A program made the position numbers and the translations under genes. The notes below the pieces were generated by a model. The model was not told the origin of the DNA. It worked only from the letters and a program-made list of their open reading frames with translations, and searched no databases. From Siphonodentalium dalli (Eukaryota; Mollusca; Scaphopoda; Gadilida; Siphonodentaliidae), in NCBI GenBank assembly GCA_032622095.1, contig CP136066.1:203072978-203136977 (forward strand): a DNA stretch of 64,000 nt, given 5' to 3'. Shown in pieces: positions 33,262 through 44,565 of the stretch (the stretch's first letter is position 1; each line of letters starts with the position of its first letter).

Positions 33262-33406
33262 TGGCATAATTCTTATTAAATCATAGAAGGCTGATGTAGG
33301 GGTGCAAGTTGAACTTCACACATTATGACTTAATTCTCCCTGACTTAATTCTCTCATTCATATACCAGTATGCATATGTCCAAACAGAATACTTAAAGTG
33401 TATTAC
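33262..33406. repeat. 'CTCCCT' dispersed repeat fragment
   Basis: AAATCATAGAAGGCTGATGT, AACTTCACACATTATGACTT and ATACTTAAAGTGTATTACTG are shared with 36961 and 37160. The 37-bp array grows from its end. Confidence 0.7.
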
Positions 33407-34775
33407 TGATCATGATTGGAATGGTGTACATAGTCATTCTAATATTTACTGATCATAATGGTGTACATAGTCATTCTAATATTTACTGATCATAATGGTG
33501 TACATAGTCATTCTAATATTTACTGATCATAATGGTGTACATAGTCATTCTACTATTTACTGATCATAATGGTGTACATAGTCATTCTAATATGTACTGA
33601 TCATAATGGTGTACATAGTCATTCTAATATTTACTGATCATAATGGTGTACATAGTCATTCTAATATTTACTGATCATATTAAATGGTGTACATAGTCAT
33701 TCTAATATTTACTGATCATAATGGTGTACATAGTCATTCTAATATTTACTTATCATAATGGTGTACATAGTCATTCTAATATTTACTGATCATAATGGTG
33801 TACATAGTCATTCTAATATTTACTGATCATAATGGTGTACATAGTCATTCTAATATTTACTGATCATAATGGTGTACATAGTCATTCTAATATTTACTGA
33901 TCATAATGGTGTACATAGTCATTCTAATATTTACTGATCATAATGGTGTACATAGTCATTCTAATATTTACTGATCATAATGGTGTACATAGTCATTCTA
34001 ATATTTACTGATCATAATGGTGTACATAGTCATTCTAATATTTACTGATCATAATGGCGTACATAGTCATTCTAATATTTACTGATCATAATGGTGTACA
34101 TAGTCATTCTAATATTTACTGATCATAATGGTGTACATAGTCATTCTAATATTTACTGATCATAATGGTGTACATAGTCATTCTAATATTTACTGATCAT
34201 AATGGTGTACATAGTCATTCTAATATTTACTGATCATAATGGTGTACATAGTCATTCTAATATTTACTGATCATAATGGTGTACATAGTCATTCTAATAT
34301 TTACTGATCATAATGGTGTACATAGTCATTCTAATATTTACTGATCATAATGGTGTACATAATCATTCTAATATTTACTGATCATAATGGTGTACATAGT
34401 CATTCTAATATTTACTGATCATAATGGTGTACATAGTCATTCTAATATTTACTGATCATAATGGTGTACATAGTCATTCTAATATTTACTGATCATAATG
34501 GTGTACATAGTCATTCTAATATTTACTGATCATAATGGTGTACATAGTCATTCTAATATTTACTGATCATAATGGTGTACATAGTCATTCTAATATTTAC
34601 TGATCATAATGGTGTACATAGTCATTCTAATATTTACTGATCATAATGGTGTACATAGTCATTCTAATATTTAATGATCATAATGGTGAACATAGTCATT
34701 ATAATATTTACTGATCATAATGGTGTACATAGTCATTCTAATATTTACTGATCATAATGGTGTACATAGTCATTT
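33407..34775 (+). repeat. 37-bp minisatellite, about 36 units
   Basis: The unit is ACTGATCATAATGGTGTACA plus TAGTCATTCTAATATTT. Most units are identical. Point variants cluster at the two ends and one unit has a 4-base insertion near 33680. It contains no spacers, so it is not CRISPR. Confidence 0.97.
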
Positions 34776-34820
34776 TAATATTTTTATAAATAGGATCGTG
34801 TATGGCATAATACTTATTAA

Positions 34821-36956
34821 CTCTTTCGCTGCCACCCGCCACCACAGACGTACCCCCCAGTGCCACGCATCCTGTACATATATCCATGTATTTTAGGTAT
34901 ATATGGGTAATACATTATATCTCAAGCAGTTTCTAATATAATTAGTTGAAACTTCACATGTATATAGACATAGGTATACCCTGTCGAATGCCGCCGTGGA
35001 CACGCCCACCAAGGTCACGTGACATTGGCGGCCATCTTGGATTAGTGGCTATTTGTCGGTATATGTACAGTTTGTGTAGGTATGAATGAGTGTGTTGTTT
35101 GTTTTCTAATTTTCAACCCAATTATACGATGTCCAACAGTAAGGTACACGGGAGTAACATATATGAAGCCACTTTGGACATAACATAGGTCACCTGACCT
35201 TGGCGTCCATCTTGGATTTATGCAAGTTGCCACCTATTTGTAGCAAAATGGGATACAATGGCGCACTTTGTTGAGTTCGTGCTTTTGTTCCTTGAATATT
35301 CCCTGTTAGGTACAATTCCAAATACAGATATATATATATATAACCACACCCATATGTATATATACCTGCAGGGGACATATGACCCTGCTCTGCCCCTTAT
35401 AAGTCACGTGATCTTGACGGCCATCTTGAATTTCAGGAAAATTGGGTTTTTACGATGATTTATGTGAATTATATGGGTCACGCGGGCGTACACATGGTCA
35501 ACTCACCAGCACAATTAATTTAGTTGCCTGTTATCACCACTGAAAACGATACAATAGACAAGGGTTGTTCAAAACCAGTAAAGGTGTATTATAAATAATA
35601 GGTATAAGTATCTTATGCGCCGCAAGCGCCCTCGATCATTAGAGTATAGAGGTTAGTTACCCACCCGCCACCCTATCCCGCCACCTATAGTATCTTATGC
35701 GCCACAGGCGCCCCTATAGAGGCTACTGCCCATATAAATAATAGGTATCAATATCTTATGCGCCCCTCGATCATTAGAGTATAGAGGTTAGTTACCCACC
35801 GACCTCCCCATCCCGCCAACATAGTATCTTATGCGCCCCTATAGAGGCTACTGCCACATAAATAATAGGTATAAGTATCTTATGTACCGCAGGCGCCCCT
35901 CGATCATTAGAGTGTAAAGGTTAGTTACCCACCCACCTCCCCATCCCGCCACCCATAGTATCTTATTCACCGCAGGCGCCCCCATAGAGGATACTGCCAC
36001 ATAAATAAAAGGTATAAGTATCTTATGCGCCGCAGGCGCCCCACGACCATTAGAGTATAGTGGTTAGTTACCCACCCACCACCCCATCCCACCACCTATA
36101 GTATATTATGCGCCGCAGGCGCCCCTATAGAGGCTACTGCCCACATAAATAATAGGTATAAGTTTCTTATGCACAACAGGCACCCTCGATCATTAGAGTA
36201 TAGAGGTTAGTTACCCACCCACCACCCCATCCCGCCACCCATAGTATATTATGTGCCGCAGGCGCCCCCCATAGAGGCTACTGCCCACATAAATAATAGG
36301 TATAAGTTTCTTATGCACAACAGGCACCCTCGATCATTAGAGTATAGAGGTTAGTTACCCACCCACCACCCCATCCCGCCACCCATAGTATATTATGTGC
36401 CGCAGGCGCCCCCCATAGAGGCTACTGCCCACATAAATAATAGGTATAAGTTTCTTATGCACAACAGGCACCCTCGATCATTAGAGTATAGAGGTTAGTT
36501 ACCCACCCACCACCCCATCCCGCCACCCATAGTATATTATGTGCCGCAGGCGCCCCCCATAGAGGCTACTGCCCACATAAATAATAGGTATAAGTATATC
36601 TAATGCGCTGCAGGCACCCCTCGATCATTAGAGTATAGAGGTAATAACAATAACTTCTTCAGTCCTGAGTCTTTTGCGAGCAGCCATTTTCGACTGATAA
36701 CCACGTGCTAACAACAATGACGCAATATTCCGGCTCTGACTGTACTCCCATAACGTCAGAAATAGCATGTACTTGAGGACATTGTCGCTTTAAATTGTTC
36801 GCACATAACAGTACTACAGATAAATACATTGTACACTGTCAAACATGCCGGAAAGAATAGAGTTATATACCATACATTAGACTACCAAATTCGTAAATAT
36901 GCGCGATTGGCAGCGTCTCCGAAGTTCGCATTTATGCGCGTTTGGCAGCGAAAGAG
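34821..36956. mobile_element. TTAA-flanked element with internal satellite (2,136 bp)
   Basis: TTAA at 34817 and 36957. Ends are CTCTTTCGCTGCCA and its exact complement. The flanks (GGCATAATACTTATT.. and ..ATTAAATCATAGAAGGCTG) rejoin to match the uninterrupted 33250-33300 sequence. The left third has three modules of GTCACGTGA followed by GGCGGCCATCTTGGATT. The right two-thirds is the satellite 35590-36640. No transposase frame was found. Confidence 0.85.
35590..36640 (+). repeat. Composite satellite, ~145-bp units, about seven
   Basis: Each unit has AATAATAGGTATAAGTATCT, TATGCGCCGCAGGCGCCCC, GATCATTAGAGTATAGAGG, TTAGTTACCCACCCACC and CATAGAGGCTACTGCC. Three central units are almost identical (about 36170, 36300, 36440). 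GCGCCGCAGGCGC makes small hairpins. Confidence 0.92.
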
Positions 36957-36960
36957 TTAA

Positions 36961-37330
36961 ATTAAATCATAGAAGGCTGATGTCGGGGTGCAAGTTGAAC
37001 TTCACACATAATGACTTCTCCCTGACAACAGTCCACTTCGCCCTGATGATCAAATAGGGAGAAGTGACTTCTCTAAGTTCTCTCTGATATATTACCAGTG
37101 TGCATATCTCCCAACAGAATATTTAAAGTGTATTTACTGATTGAAATGATGTACATAGTTATTAAATTATAGAAGGCTGATGTCGGGGTGCAAGTTAAAC
37201 TTCACACATTATGACTTAATTCTCCCTGACAACAGTCCATTTCTCCCTGACGATCAAATAGGGATAACTGATTTCTCCCAATTTGAAACTTCTAGACTAT
37301 GGTCGTCATAGTGCAATTAGTGGAAGTCTT
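36961..37330. repeat. 'CTCCCT' dispersed repeat, two tandem parts
   Basis: AAATCATAGAAGGCTGATGT..CTCCCTGACAACAGTCCA occurs at 36962 and again at 37160, separated by GCATATCTCCCAACAGAATA. Confidence 0.7.
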
Positions 37331-37471
37331 GACCTTGGACACTGTTGAAGTATGAAGATGTCTGTAGTAGGGAAAAATACGGGCCCTTCATCATGTATCT
37401 AGATCAATGAATTTCCCAGAAAATTGATTTTCTGTTTACAGCCTTGCGGTGGTTTTGAACTATATGAACTA

Positions 37472-37618
37472 CAGTAATGCCCTAAATAATCGACTCCTTA
37501 AACACAGCAGAATTATGGGTAGCTTTTCAGGGTTTAGTCGGAAATATGGCTTGTTGCCATTCACCGGAAAGCCCTCAGTGAGAGCTTTCCGATGAATGGC
37601 AACAAGCCATATTTCCTA
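37472..37618. mobile_element. Hp-C MITE, right end missing
   Basis: The left arm and apex are intact. The right arm breaks off after AAGCCATATTTCC. Confidence 0.85.
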
Positions 37619-37951
37619 CAAAACTGTCACTGCGATTTGTAAAGTGCCACACTATTTCGGAAACCAATCCACCCATGCATAAACATTGTGTATGTCCTTA
37701 TATAACTACTCCTTTGTCCAAACCTTCAGTTACTATTGAGATCACACCCTTAAGCTCGTGGTGTCACATCAGACTTTCGGATAGATGCTATCAGGAACTC
37801 ATGCAGTCGGTGAGCTAGATATTGGTTTCAGGAGTTATATCTATTATATATTTTGGAAAAGTAACCCCACGTATCAAATTTCGTCGAAATCCCATCAAAA
37901 TTGGCGAAATACACTTTAATTATGCTCTTTTGACATATGCATACTCATATA
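37619..37951. other. Spacer
   Basis: Nothing recognised. Confidence 0.4.
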
Positions 37952-38220
37952 CAGTAATGCCCTAAATTATTGACTCCTTAACCACATCAGAATTATGGGT
38001 ACCTTTTCAAGATTTAGTTGGAAATATGGCTTGTTGCCAACAAGCCATATTTCCGACCAAATCCTGGAAGATTACCCAAATATGGCATGTTGCCATTCAT
38101 CGGAAAGCTCTCAGTGAGAGCTTTCCGATGAATGGCAACAAGCCATGTTTCCGACTAAATCCTGAAAAGTTACCCATAATTCTGCTGTGGTTAAGGAGTC
38201 GATTACTTAGAGCATTACAG
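37952..38220. mobile_element. Hp-C MITE with duplicated centre
   Basis: TA on both sides. A short inner palindrome (GGCTTGTTGCCAACAAGCC) precedes the usual apex CTCTCAGTGAGAGC, so part of the arms is present twice. Confidence 0.85.
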
Positions 38221-39097
38221 TACATTAAAGGATCCTAGAATAATAGAGAGAACGGTACTGTGAATTAATTGTGTGAATTTGGAGATCAAATCACCATGAA
38301 TCGTCCTTGATTTGCACTAATGATTTCCTCAGGACGCTCCTGTCCCCTTAATTCTTATCTTTCCTTACTGGACTTGATTGATTTGCAGATAATTATATTA
38401 TAGTATTCCTACCCAAGGGCTGTCTGGCCATACTATTATCGGTGGGTCATTTAGGGTCGAATTGCCTTCCAAATGTCTTGGGAGCATGTCTATATTTGGT
38501 AATTAAGTTTCGGTTGCTTGTGTACGTATAATACATATATCTATAAGAGGATATTGCCAGACCAGGTTTAACCCTGGTACCAGCCTATAGGGCAACTCAA
38601 TGGGGATATCTTCTCCCTAAGTGAACGTTCAGACGACCACTATTCAATCATAAGTGGAAGGATTTCCGTCAAAGGAAGTAACCGGTAGTTCGACTGCACA
38701 TGCTCACATCAATATCACAAGTCAAAAAATAATATCAAGCACTGTTTGATGTTAGATTCGAAATCATGGCGTATCCCTTGGATATGTCAACTTGCAATGC
38801 AATCACAGTAGTGTTTACGTAAAAATCGTAGCTGGAAAGATAGTAGGGTAGTCAATCACATGCTTATGAACAACCTACGATATCATCATCTACAACGACA
38901 TCGCAATCGTGTGAACAAACCTTCCATGATTTTGTCCTGCCCCTATTCCTCCACTTAAGATTGAATCATGGTCGTCTGAACATTCACTAAAATTCGCCAT
39001 GTCTCCCTATGTCTGTCCCAGGAAGAAGAGACTTCTCTCTCATATACGCGTATACATATGTCCCAAAAGCATGTTTAAAGTATAATTAATGTTTATA
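38221..39097. other. Mostly unannotated, with 'CTCCCT' repeat scraps
   Basis: GGTACCAGCCTATAGGGCAA near 38576 and TCCCAAAAGCATGTTTAAAG near 39062 belong to the CTCCCT family. ATGGTCGTCTGAACATTC near 38975 is complementary to GAACGTTCAGACGACCA near 38622, giving a loose ~370 bp inverted repeat. There is no gene. Confidence 0.45.
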
Positions 39098-39310
39098 CAG
39101 TAACATCCTATATAATCGACTCCTTAACCACAGCACAATTATGGGTAACTTTTTAGGATTTAGTCGGAAATTTGGCTTGTTGCCATTCATCGGAAAACTC
39201 TCACTGAGAGCTTTCCGATGAATGGCAACAAGCCATATTTCCGACTAAATCCTGAAAAGTTACCCTTAATTCTGCTGTGGTTAAGGAGTTGATTATTTAG
39301 GGCAATACTG
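39098..39310. mobile_element. Hp-C MITE, complete, inside a short direct repeat
   Basis: TA on both sides. Apex CTCTCACTGAGAGC. CCCAAAAGCATGTTTAAAGT occurs on both flanks (39062 and 39318). Confidence 0.9.
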
Positions 39311-39436
39311 TATATGTCCCAAAAGCATGTTTAAAGTATATGTAATGATTATATATATGGTGTACTTACGCTGACAATATAATGGTTTTATAAATGGGCT
39401 CTTAATTGTGATTCATTACACTCTGTTACTAATTCA

Positions 39437-39620
39437 CGGCCATATTGGATCCATCAGGCTCGGTCCATGGTTTAAGTGCTATAGGTCAACGTTCTGTAAA
39501 TAGCATTTCCATATATGGAAATGCTACTCCAGAACTTTGACCTGTTGCACTAAAACCACAGAACCGGGGCTAGATGAATTTCTGAAACAACGGAACTGTT
39601 ATGGATGAATCCAATATGGT
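39437..39620. repeat. Imperfect palindrome (~184 bp)
   Basis: The outer arm CCATATTGGATCCATC pairs with GATGAATCCAATATGG. The inner arm GGTCCATGGTTTAAGTG pairs near 39545-39560. The apex is GCATTTCCATATATGGAAAT. Confidence 0.7.
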
Positions 39621-39741
39621 TGAAACTTACTGGATCATAGAAGAGTGATGTTGGGACGTAATTTGAATTTCAACAATTATTGTGCTGGTGCAGCATTAAA
39701 GATCCTGTGCCAGTGCATTCTCTTACCGTATATATGCGAGT

Positions 39742-40852
39742 TAGGGTCCTGCAAATTGGAGATTTTGATCGAATCGAATATCGAATCGAATCGACGAAAT
39801 CGAACCGAATATCGAATCGAATATTGAATCGAATCATACATGTGTGTTGCATTCTCAATTAGGCATGTTTTTTCAACGATTAGATTATTTGTGAAAAGTT
39901 CTATGAACTTCCATGAAGTTCCATCATAACTTATGTGGCGATCAACTGTCGTTCGCGATACTATTAACTTCAATTGATAATTGTCGAGAAAACAAAAACA
40001 GATTAAAACGTCCATGCGGCCGTCACGACGATTAATATATTACCACTGAACGGATTATCGGAAATAAAATCATGCTAAATTTGTAAAGTTTGCATGTACA
40101 TGCAAAATTTCAAATTGGCATTTGGAAACACCCGTTGTTATAAACTTGAAGATACAACAACAGTCGCAGGGTAGGCTGTTTATGCAGTGCTGGATGCTTC
40201 TTTGACAGATGATTCCATAGATGGGTCATTGTCCCAGACACTTGCGATTTATACACCATGTTGCATTCATCACAAGTGTAAGTTCCTGCACTGCCTGCAG
40301 CTTTGTCATGTTTAAATTAAACATGAATAACGGACAACATAATTATTGTCAAGTGTCGAAGAACGCTCCGAAACTGAAAGTCAACTTCAAAAGAAAACAC
40401 CGCCCACGTGCACTTTTTGACGCCGGGAACACGTGTTGTTTACATTCTCAGCTATATTACATATAACGCTGAATCTGAGACGGATAGTCGGCAGATAACG
40501 CTAGCGGTTGCTCAGTCTCATACATGTAGCTATTATAATTTATGCGCATCGTCGGTCCATCGGCGATCTCCAAGCTTTTGGCTACCATGTTCAAAGCTCG
40601 ATTTCAGACAAATTTAGTCATCCTATAGTGGTTAATTACTAGCTAAACTTATATTTAATAGCATGCGAATATTCGTGATGTATAATAAGAATTATAAGGT
40701 GCATATATTCATAATTTTCGGGAATTAAATGGAACCGAAACAGCTAAGATCGACGTGTGTACTTGTCCGTAAACAGCTTACTTTTTGTCAGTGTATATTC
40801 GAAATTTCGAGTTGGAATCTCGAATAGAATATCGAATATTCACAGGACCCTA
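39742..40852. mobile_element. hAT-like element (1,111 bp) with exact 8-bp duplication
   Basis: Ends are TAGGGTCCTG and CAGGACCCTA. Target duplication ATGCGAGT lies at 39734-39741 and 40853-40860. An 8-bp duplication and TAGGG ends fit hAT. Subterminal ATCGAATCGAATA repeats occur at both sides (39775-39835; 40815-40835). It carries a BED-finger relic on the - strand. Confidence 0.88.
40130..40305 (-). pseudogene. BED-type zinc finger relic of a hAT transposase
   Basis: The - strand reads AAGSAGTYTCDECNMVYKSQ and then GTMTHLWNHLSKKHPALHKQ. C-x2-C followed by T-x-L/H..H-x4-H-P is the BED finger that opens many hAT transposases and binds DNA. There is no in-frame start, the frame ends upstream in a TAA, and the catalytic domain is absent, so it is a remnant. 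Its position inside an element with hAT ends and an 8-bp duplication supports the call. Confidence 0.7.
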
Positions 40853-41058
40853 ATGCGAGTCTCCCATAGGGAGCCTCGCACATATATAAGAGAGTGCACT
40901 GGCTTACGGTCAAGGTAAATATTTTTATTCAGTGTATTCTCTTATATATGCGAGGCCCCTATGGGGACTCCCATATATGAGAGAATGCATTCAGGCACAG
41001 GGTTTTAGTAAAATTTCAAGAAGCTCCAGTCATGGAAGGGTTAAAGCTGCCTCACACC

Positions 41059-41142
41059 CAAGCCTTGAAATAGGGTGTCTGTCATTTGCAGAATGAGGTC
41101 CCCAGAGGGTGAATTTAGTGATGCTACCCCGCATATTTTATT
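41059..41142. mobile_element. Hp-A left end, half hairpin
   Basis: AAGCCTTGAAATAGGGTGTC through GTGATGCTACCCCGC. The hairpin is cut at its apex and unrelated sequence follows. Confidence 0.75.
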
Positions 41143-41259
41143 GAAGAAATATGCAGCACACAGTAACCCTTTCACATTGATCGTTATCTGTATTTTAGAG
41201 TTATCGTTCTTTTTGCTGGAAATGACAACAAAGATGCCTGCAACAGCTTTTCTGTAAAC

Positions 41260-41625
41260 AAAAGGAGTTCTACACACCATATCTCCTCACTAGGGAATCA
41301 TTGATAAAAGGAGTTCTACACACCATATCTCCTCACTAGGGAATCATTGATAAAAGGAGTTCTACACACCATATCTCCTCACTAGGGAATCATTGATAAA
41401 AGGAGTTCTACACACCATATCTCCTCACTAGGGAATCATTGATAAAAGGAGTTCTACACACCATATCTCCTCACTAGGGAATCATTGATAAAGGAGTTCT
41501 ACACACCATATCTCCTCACTAGGGAATCATTGATAAAAGGAGTTCTACACACCATATCTCCTCACTAGGGAATCATTGATAAAAGGAGTTATACACACCA
41601 TATCTCCTCACTAGGGAATCATTGA
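41260..41625 (+). repeat. 46-bp minisatellite, eight near-identical units
   Basis: The unit is AAAAGGAGTTCTACACACCA plus TATCTCCTCACTAGGGAATC and ATTGAT. Only single-base differences are seen, so the array expanded recently. Confidence 0.95.
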
Positions 41626-41774
41626 TAATTGAAATAAGAAGTAGTCTTTCTATTTTTTTTCGCATTCTACTTTGTGATAATGATGTTATAAGCGTTGTGC
41701 TATTTCGGCTTTACCCACCACAAACGCCTTCCATATATTTTAAGTCTGTTGCACTGTTTTCCTACAGCATTTAA

Positions 41775-42033
41775 ATCTTCCATGACTGGAGCTTACTGAA
41801 ATTTTGCGAAAATCCTGTGCCAATGCATTCTCTTGTACATATATTCGAGTCTCCCATATGGACCTCGCATATACAAGATAATACATTGGCCTAACAATAT
41901 TGACCTTGTATTAAGCCAGTGCCTTCTCTTATATATGCCTTCTCTTATATGTGCCTTCTCACATATATAAGAGAATGCGATGGCGCATGATCTTTTAATG
42001 CAGCACCAGTGCATCTCCCGCCAAGAAAGTCTG
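41775..42033. mobile_element. Hp-B' element beside the CPSF2 acceptor
   Basis: A left TTAA at 41771. CTTCCATGACTGGAGCTTAC, a hairpin with CTCCCATATGG, a second hairpin with tandem CTTCTCTTATATGTGC, and the end GTGCATCTCCCGCCAAGAAA. ATTTAAAT occurs at both edges of the region. It lies about 50 bases before the exon at 42084. Confidence 0.8.
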
Positions 42034-42083
42034 GTGTACTGTTTTGTGCAGCATTTAAATTTGTTGTACTGTTTTACTGTTAG

Positions 42084-42190
42084 GTGCGGAGAAGGATACG
42101 ACTTGATGGAACCGACTTGGATGAATATCAAAAGAAAAAACAAGAAGATGAAGCAGAGGAAGCTAAAATCAAATCTGAATTGGCCAAGAA
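42084..42190 (+). CDS. CPSF2: CPSF2 (CPSF100) internal exon, next after 1061-1228
   Basis: This exon has 107 bases: 35 codons plus two bases, so phase 0 at the start and phase 2 at the end. The acceptor is TTTTACTGTTAG and the donor AA/GTAAGT is strong. It reads VRRRIRLDGTDLDEY, then QKKKQEDEAEEAKIKSELAK. In CPSF2 the beta-CASP part is followed by a basic 'R-R-I-x-L-x-G-x-L-x-EY' motif and a charged Lys/Glu-rich stretch (family knowledge). That is exactly what follows from exon 1061-1228 when joined in frame. The charged segment may form a short coiled coil or flexible linker toward the C-terminal region. The following exon, expected to carry the acidic Ser/Asp stretch, was not found. Confidence 0.88.
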
Positions 42191-42251
42191 GTAAGTTTCT
42201 ATTGGTCAATTCCTTGGCAACAATGTGTAAAAGAACTAAAATCCATTCTGT

Positions 42252-42385
42252 GGGATAGTGTCAAGCCTTGAAATAGTGTGCCTGTCATTTGCAGAATGAG
42301 GTCCCCAGAGGGTGAATTTAGTGATGCTACCCCGCATAGCGGGCTAGCATCACTAAATTCACCCTCTGGGAACCTCATTCTGCTA
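42252..42385. mobile_element. Hp-A solo hairpin fused to Hp-C
   Basis: CAAGCCTTGAAATAGTGTGC and a complete left hairpin (42293-42384, apex CCGCATAGCGGG). The join to Hp-C sequence is direct after CTCATTCTGCTA. Confidence 0.85.
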
Positions 42386-42523
42386 CTGCTTGTTGCCATT
42401 CATTGGAAAGCTCTCGGTGAGAGCTATCCGATGAATGGCAACAAGCAATATTTCCGACTAAATCCTGAAAAGTTACCCATAATTCTGCTGTGGTTAAGGA
42501 GTCGATTATTTAGAGCATTACTG
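42386..42523. mobile_element. Hp-C MITE, left end missing, abutting Hp-A
   Basis: It begins at CTGCTTGTTGCCATTCATTG within the left arm. The right arm is complete to GAGCATTACTG before TA. Confidence 0.85.
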
Positions 42524-43005
42524 TAAGTGGCACATTTTAGAGAGACCCTGGTTAGACACACACTGTCCAGACTTGCTAACTGTTAAATGCAATCGATTTA
42601 TTGCTTCTCAAGATAATTTGATTACAAAGATAATAGACCTATTGATATCAATATTTCATTAAAAAAAAACCAGAATGATATTCCATAACACATCATCTGC
42701 ATTCACACAATTAGCTTCCTTATAAATCAGTTTAAATCGCATCAGGCAATAATTGAAGTGGGCCACTTCATAAAAAGGGATGGACACTATGTCACTCCAA
42801 GCTGACCATGTGTACGTGCTCTGTGCTTGGTGTCCACTTCACAAAAAGAGATGAACCATCGACGTCACTTCAAGATGCATGTTGTTATTGGGAGACTGTG
42901 TTGGAATTTTAACAATATGTTACTTACAATGGTTGTGATATTTTTGAAAATTTGTTCACATTTTTAATGTTCTATTCAAATGTGCTGGTACATGTATATG
43001 ATTAT
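42524..43005. other. Unannotated sequence
   Basis: A short duplicated phrase CACTTCA(C/T)AAAAAG lies near 42764 and 42837. No gene. Confidence 0.4.
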
Positions 43006-44152
43006 AAGAAATGACTGGCAGATCCATTGGGGTCATTGGGTTTTGACCAGCAGAGTAATTAAACAAAGTTCGTGTAAAATCCTTTTTATTTGTGGGGGTC
43101 CATTATTCGTTGATTTCGTGGTTCGACCCAACCACAAAATCAAAACCCAACGAAATAATTGACTCAGAGTAAATCAATCTCAATGGACGAGATCGAAATG
43201 AATATCGGGGTATGAAGTCTGTTTTTTGACATGTCGTAAAATGGGTCAACAAAAAATATACGGAAGACGAGATGAAACGAAATTAGTTTTATTCAGATAA
43301 CAGTCATGTTCATATAAACAATATTTACATTTATAACATTTCATATTTAACACATATTTATGATTTGGCACTAGAAAGTCCAGCTTTTGTGAAGCCAGAT
43401 ATGATTAATTCCTTCCGTTGTGACACGGCCTAGTCAACAGTGATCAACCACTTGGCGTGAACGGGTTTTAGAATTTACGTTCTCAAGTCCACTGGTTTAA
43501 AACGAAGATGCTTCTTCGCCTGTTAAGTCCTCGCTCTCATCTAATCTCAGACTTGTTGCACATACCAGTCATGGAAACGGGCTTTAAGCTGTTCTTTAAA
43601 CGCATAGTTCACAGTTAAGTCCAAAGGCTGAAGTCTGTCCGTACACGCTGCAGGAACGAATAACGAAACATTTTAACCACGAAGTGAGAGACCTGACTGT
43701 TAATTTGGTAATGGCCTATTCATAACTATTTATATACAACATGCTCTGATCCTTGCTATAATGCTTTGTATAAACAATGCTCAATGAATTGAACTCTTAA
43801 TAAAGGCTAATGGTTTAACCACGCGCAGGTTACATAAAACAATAAATGACTACCTCATTAGCATGTGAAATGAAGCCAATAGATATTAGTACACGGATTG
43901 CGTGATGCCTTTCGGCGCTGGAATACCGGGGGTGTCGATTTCTCAATAATGTCTACTCAAACATGTCATAAACGTGCTATTGTAGGACCTGTTGATATGC
44001 ATAAATATGATACCTGATCCACGAATTTACGTCCCAACGAAATAGCCTTTTTATAAGAAACCACGAAAATTGAGGCCCACAAAATTAAAGCCAATCACAG
44101 TACTCTGCTGGTCATAACCCAATGACCCCAATGGATCTGCCAGTCATTTCTT
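43006..44152. mobile_element. TIR element, 1.15 kb
   Basis: Near-perfect terminal repeats of ~50 bp (AAGAAATGACTGGCAGATCC, ATTGGGGTCATTGGGTT) lie at both ends. Second inner inverted segments with ATTCGTTGATTTCGTGG lie near 43107 and complementary GGGACGTAAATTCG-type sequence near 44020-44090. There is no transposase frame. The target duplication is not clear. Confidence 0.8.
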
Positions 44153-44316
44153 AAATAAGGATTTATTGGAGAAAAGTGACTTCAGGGTAGATGTGATAAA
44201 CATGAATTGATCATCCGGGGAAGATTTTATGAATGTATGACCCACGCAAAGCGAACTATGCTAAAAAAATGGCTCAACGGACGCCCACACAATGAAGTGA
44301 AATCCTACTGACATAA

Positions 44317-44434
44317 ATTAATGCCCTAAGTAATCGACTCCATGACCACAGCAAAATTATGGGTAACTTTTCAGGATTTAGTCGGAAATATGGCTTGTTG
44401 CCGATTAAGAAGTCGATTAATTAGGGCATTACTG
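44317..44434. mobile_element. Hp-C MITE, centre deleted
   Basis: The left arm runs to GGCTTGTTGCC and then jumps to GATTAAGAAGTCGATTAATT and GGGCATTACTG before TA. Confidence 0.85.
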
Positions 44435-44458
44435 TATGCTGAGTGCCAATCATCAAAA

Positions 44459-44565
44459 TATGGTGCCGGACATGTGCAGAATGAGGTTCCTAGAGGGTGA
44501 ATTTAGTGATGCTATATACCCTGCACATCAGGCTAACATCACTAAATTCACCCTCTGAGTGGGAC
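44459..44565. mobile_element. Hp-A solo hairpin
   Basis: CAGAATGAGGTTCCTAGAGG to AAATTCACCCTCTGAG with a lengthened apex. Confidence 0.8.

Larger units (their letters stand above)
39681..41040. mobile_element. Hp-B' element split by a hAT-like element
   Basis: The left part (39681-39741) has GCTGGTGCAGCATTAAAGAT and the first hairpin arm. The right part (from 40853) completes it and ends CCAGTCATGGAAGGG before TTAA (41041). Confidence 0.85.
1229..42083 (+). other. CPSF2: 40.9-kb CPSF2 intron
   Basis: The intron runs from donor GTGGGT at 1229 to acceptor TTACTGTTAG ending at 42083. The flanking exons join in phase 0 and give uninterrupted CPSF2-like sequence, so no exon need be missing in between. 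Its content is almost entirely nested repeats, annotated separately. The first (Hp-A, 1240) begins 11 bases after the donor, and the last (Hp-B', ending near 42033) lies about 50 bases before the acceptor. Confidence 0.85.

Noticed and set aside
33407-34775. CRISPR-like regular array
   Set aside because: Units follow one another with no variable spacers; this is a eukaryotic minisatellite.
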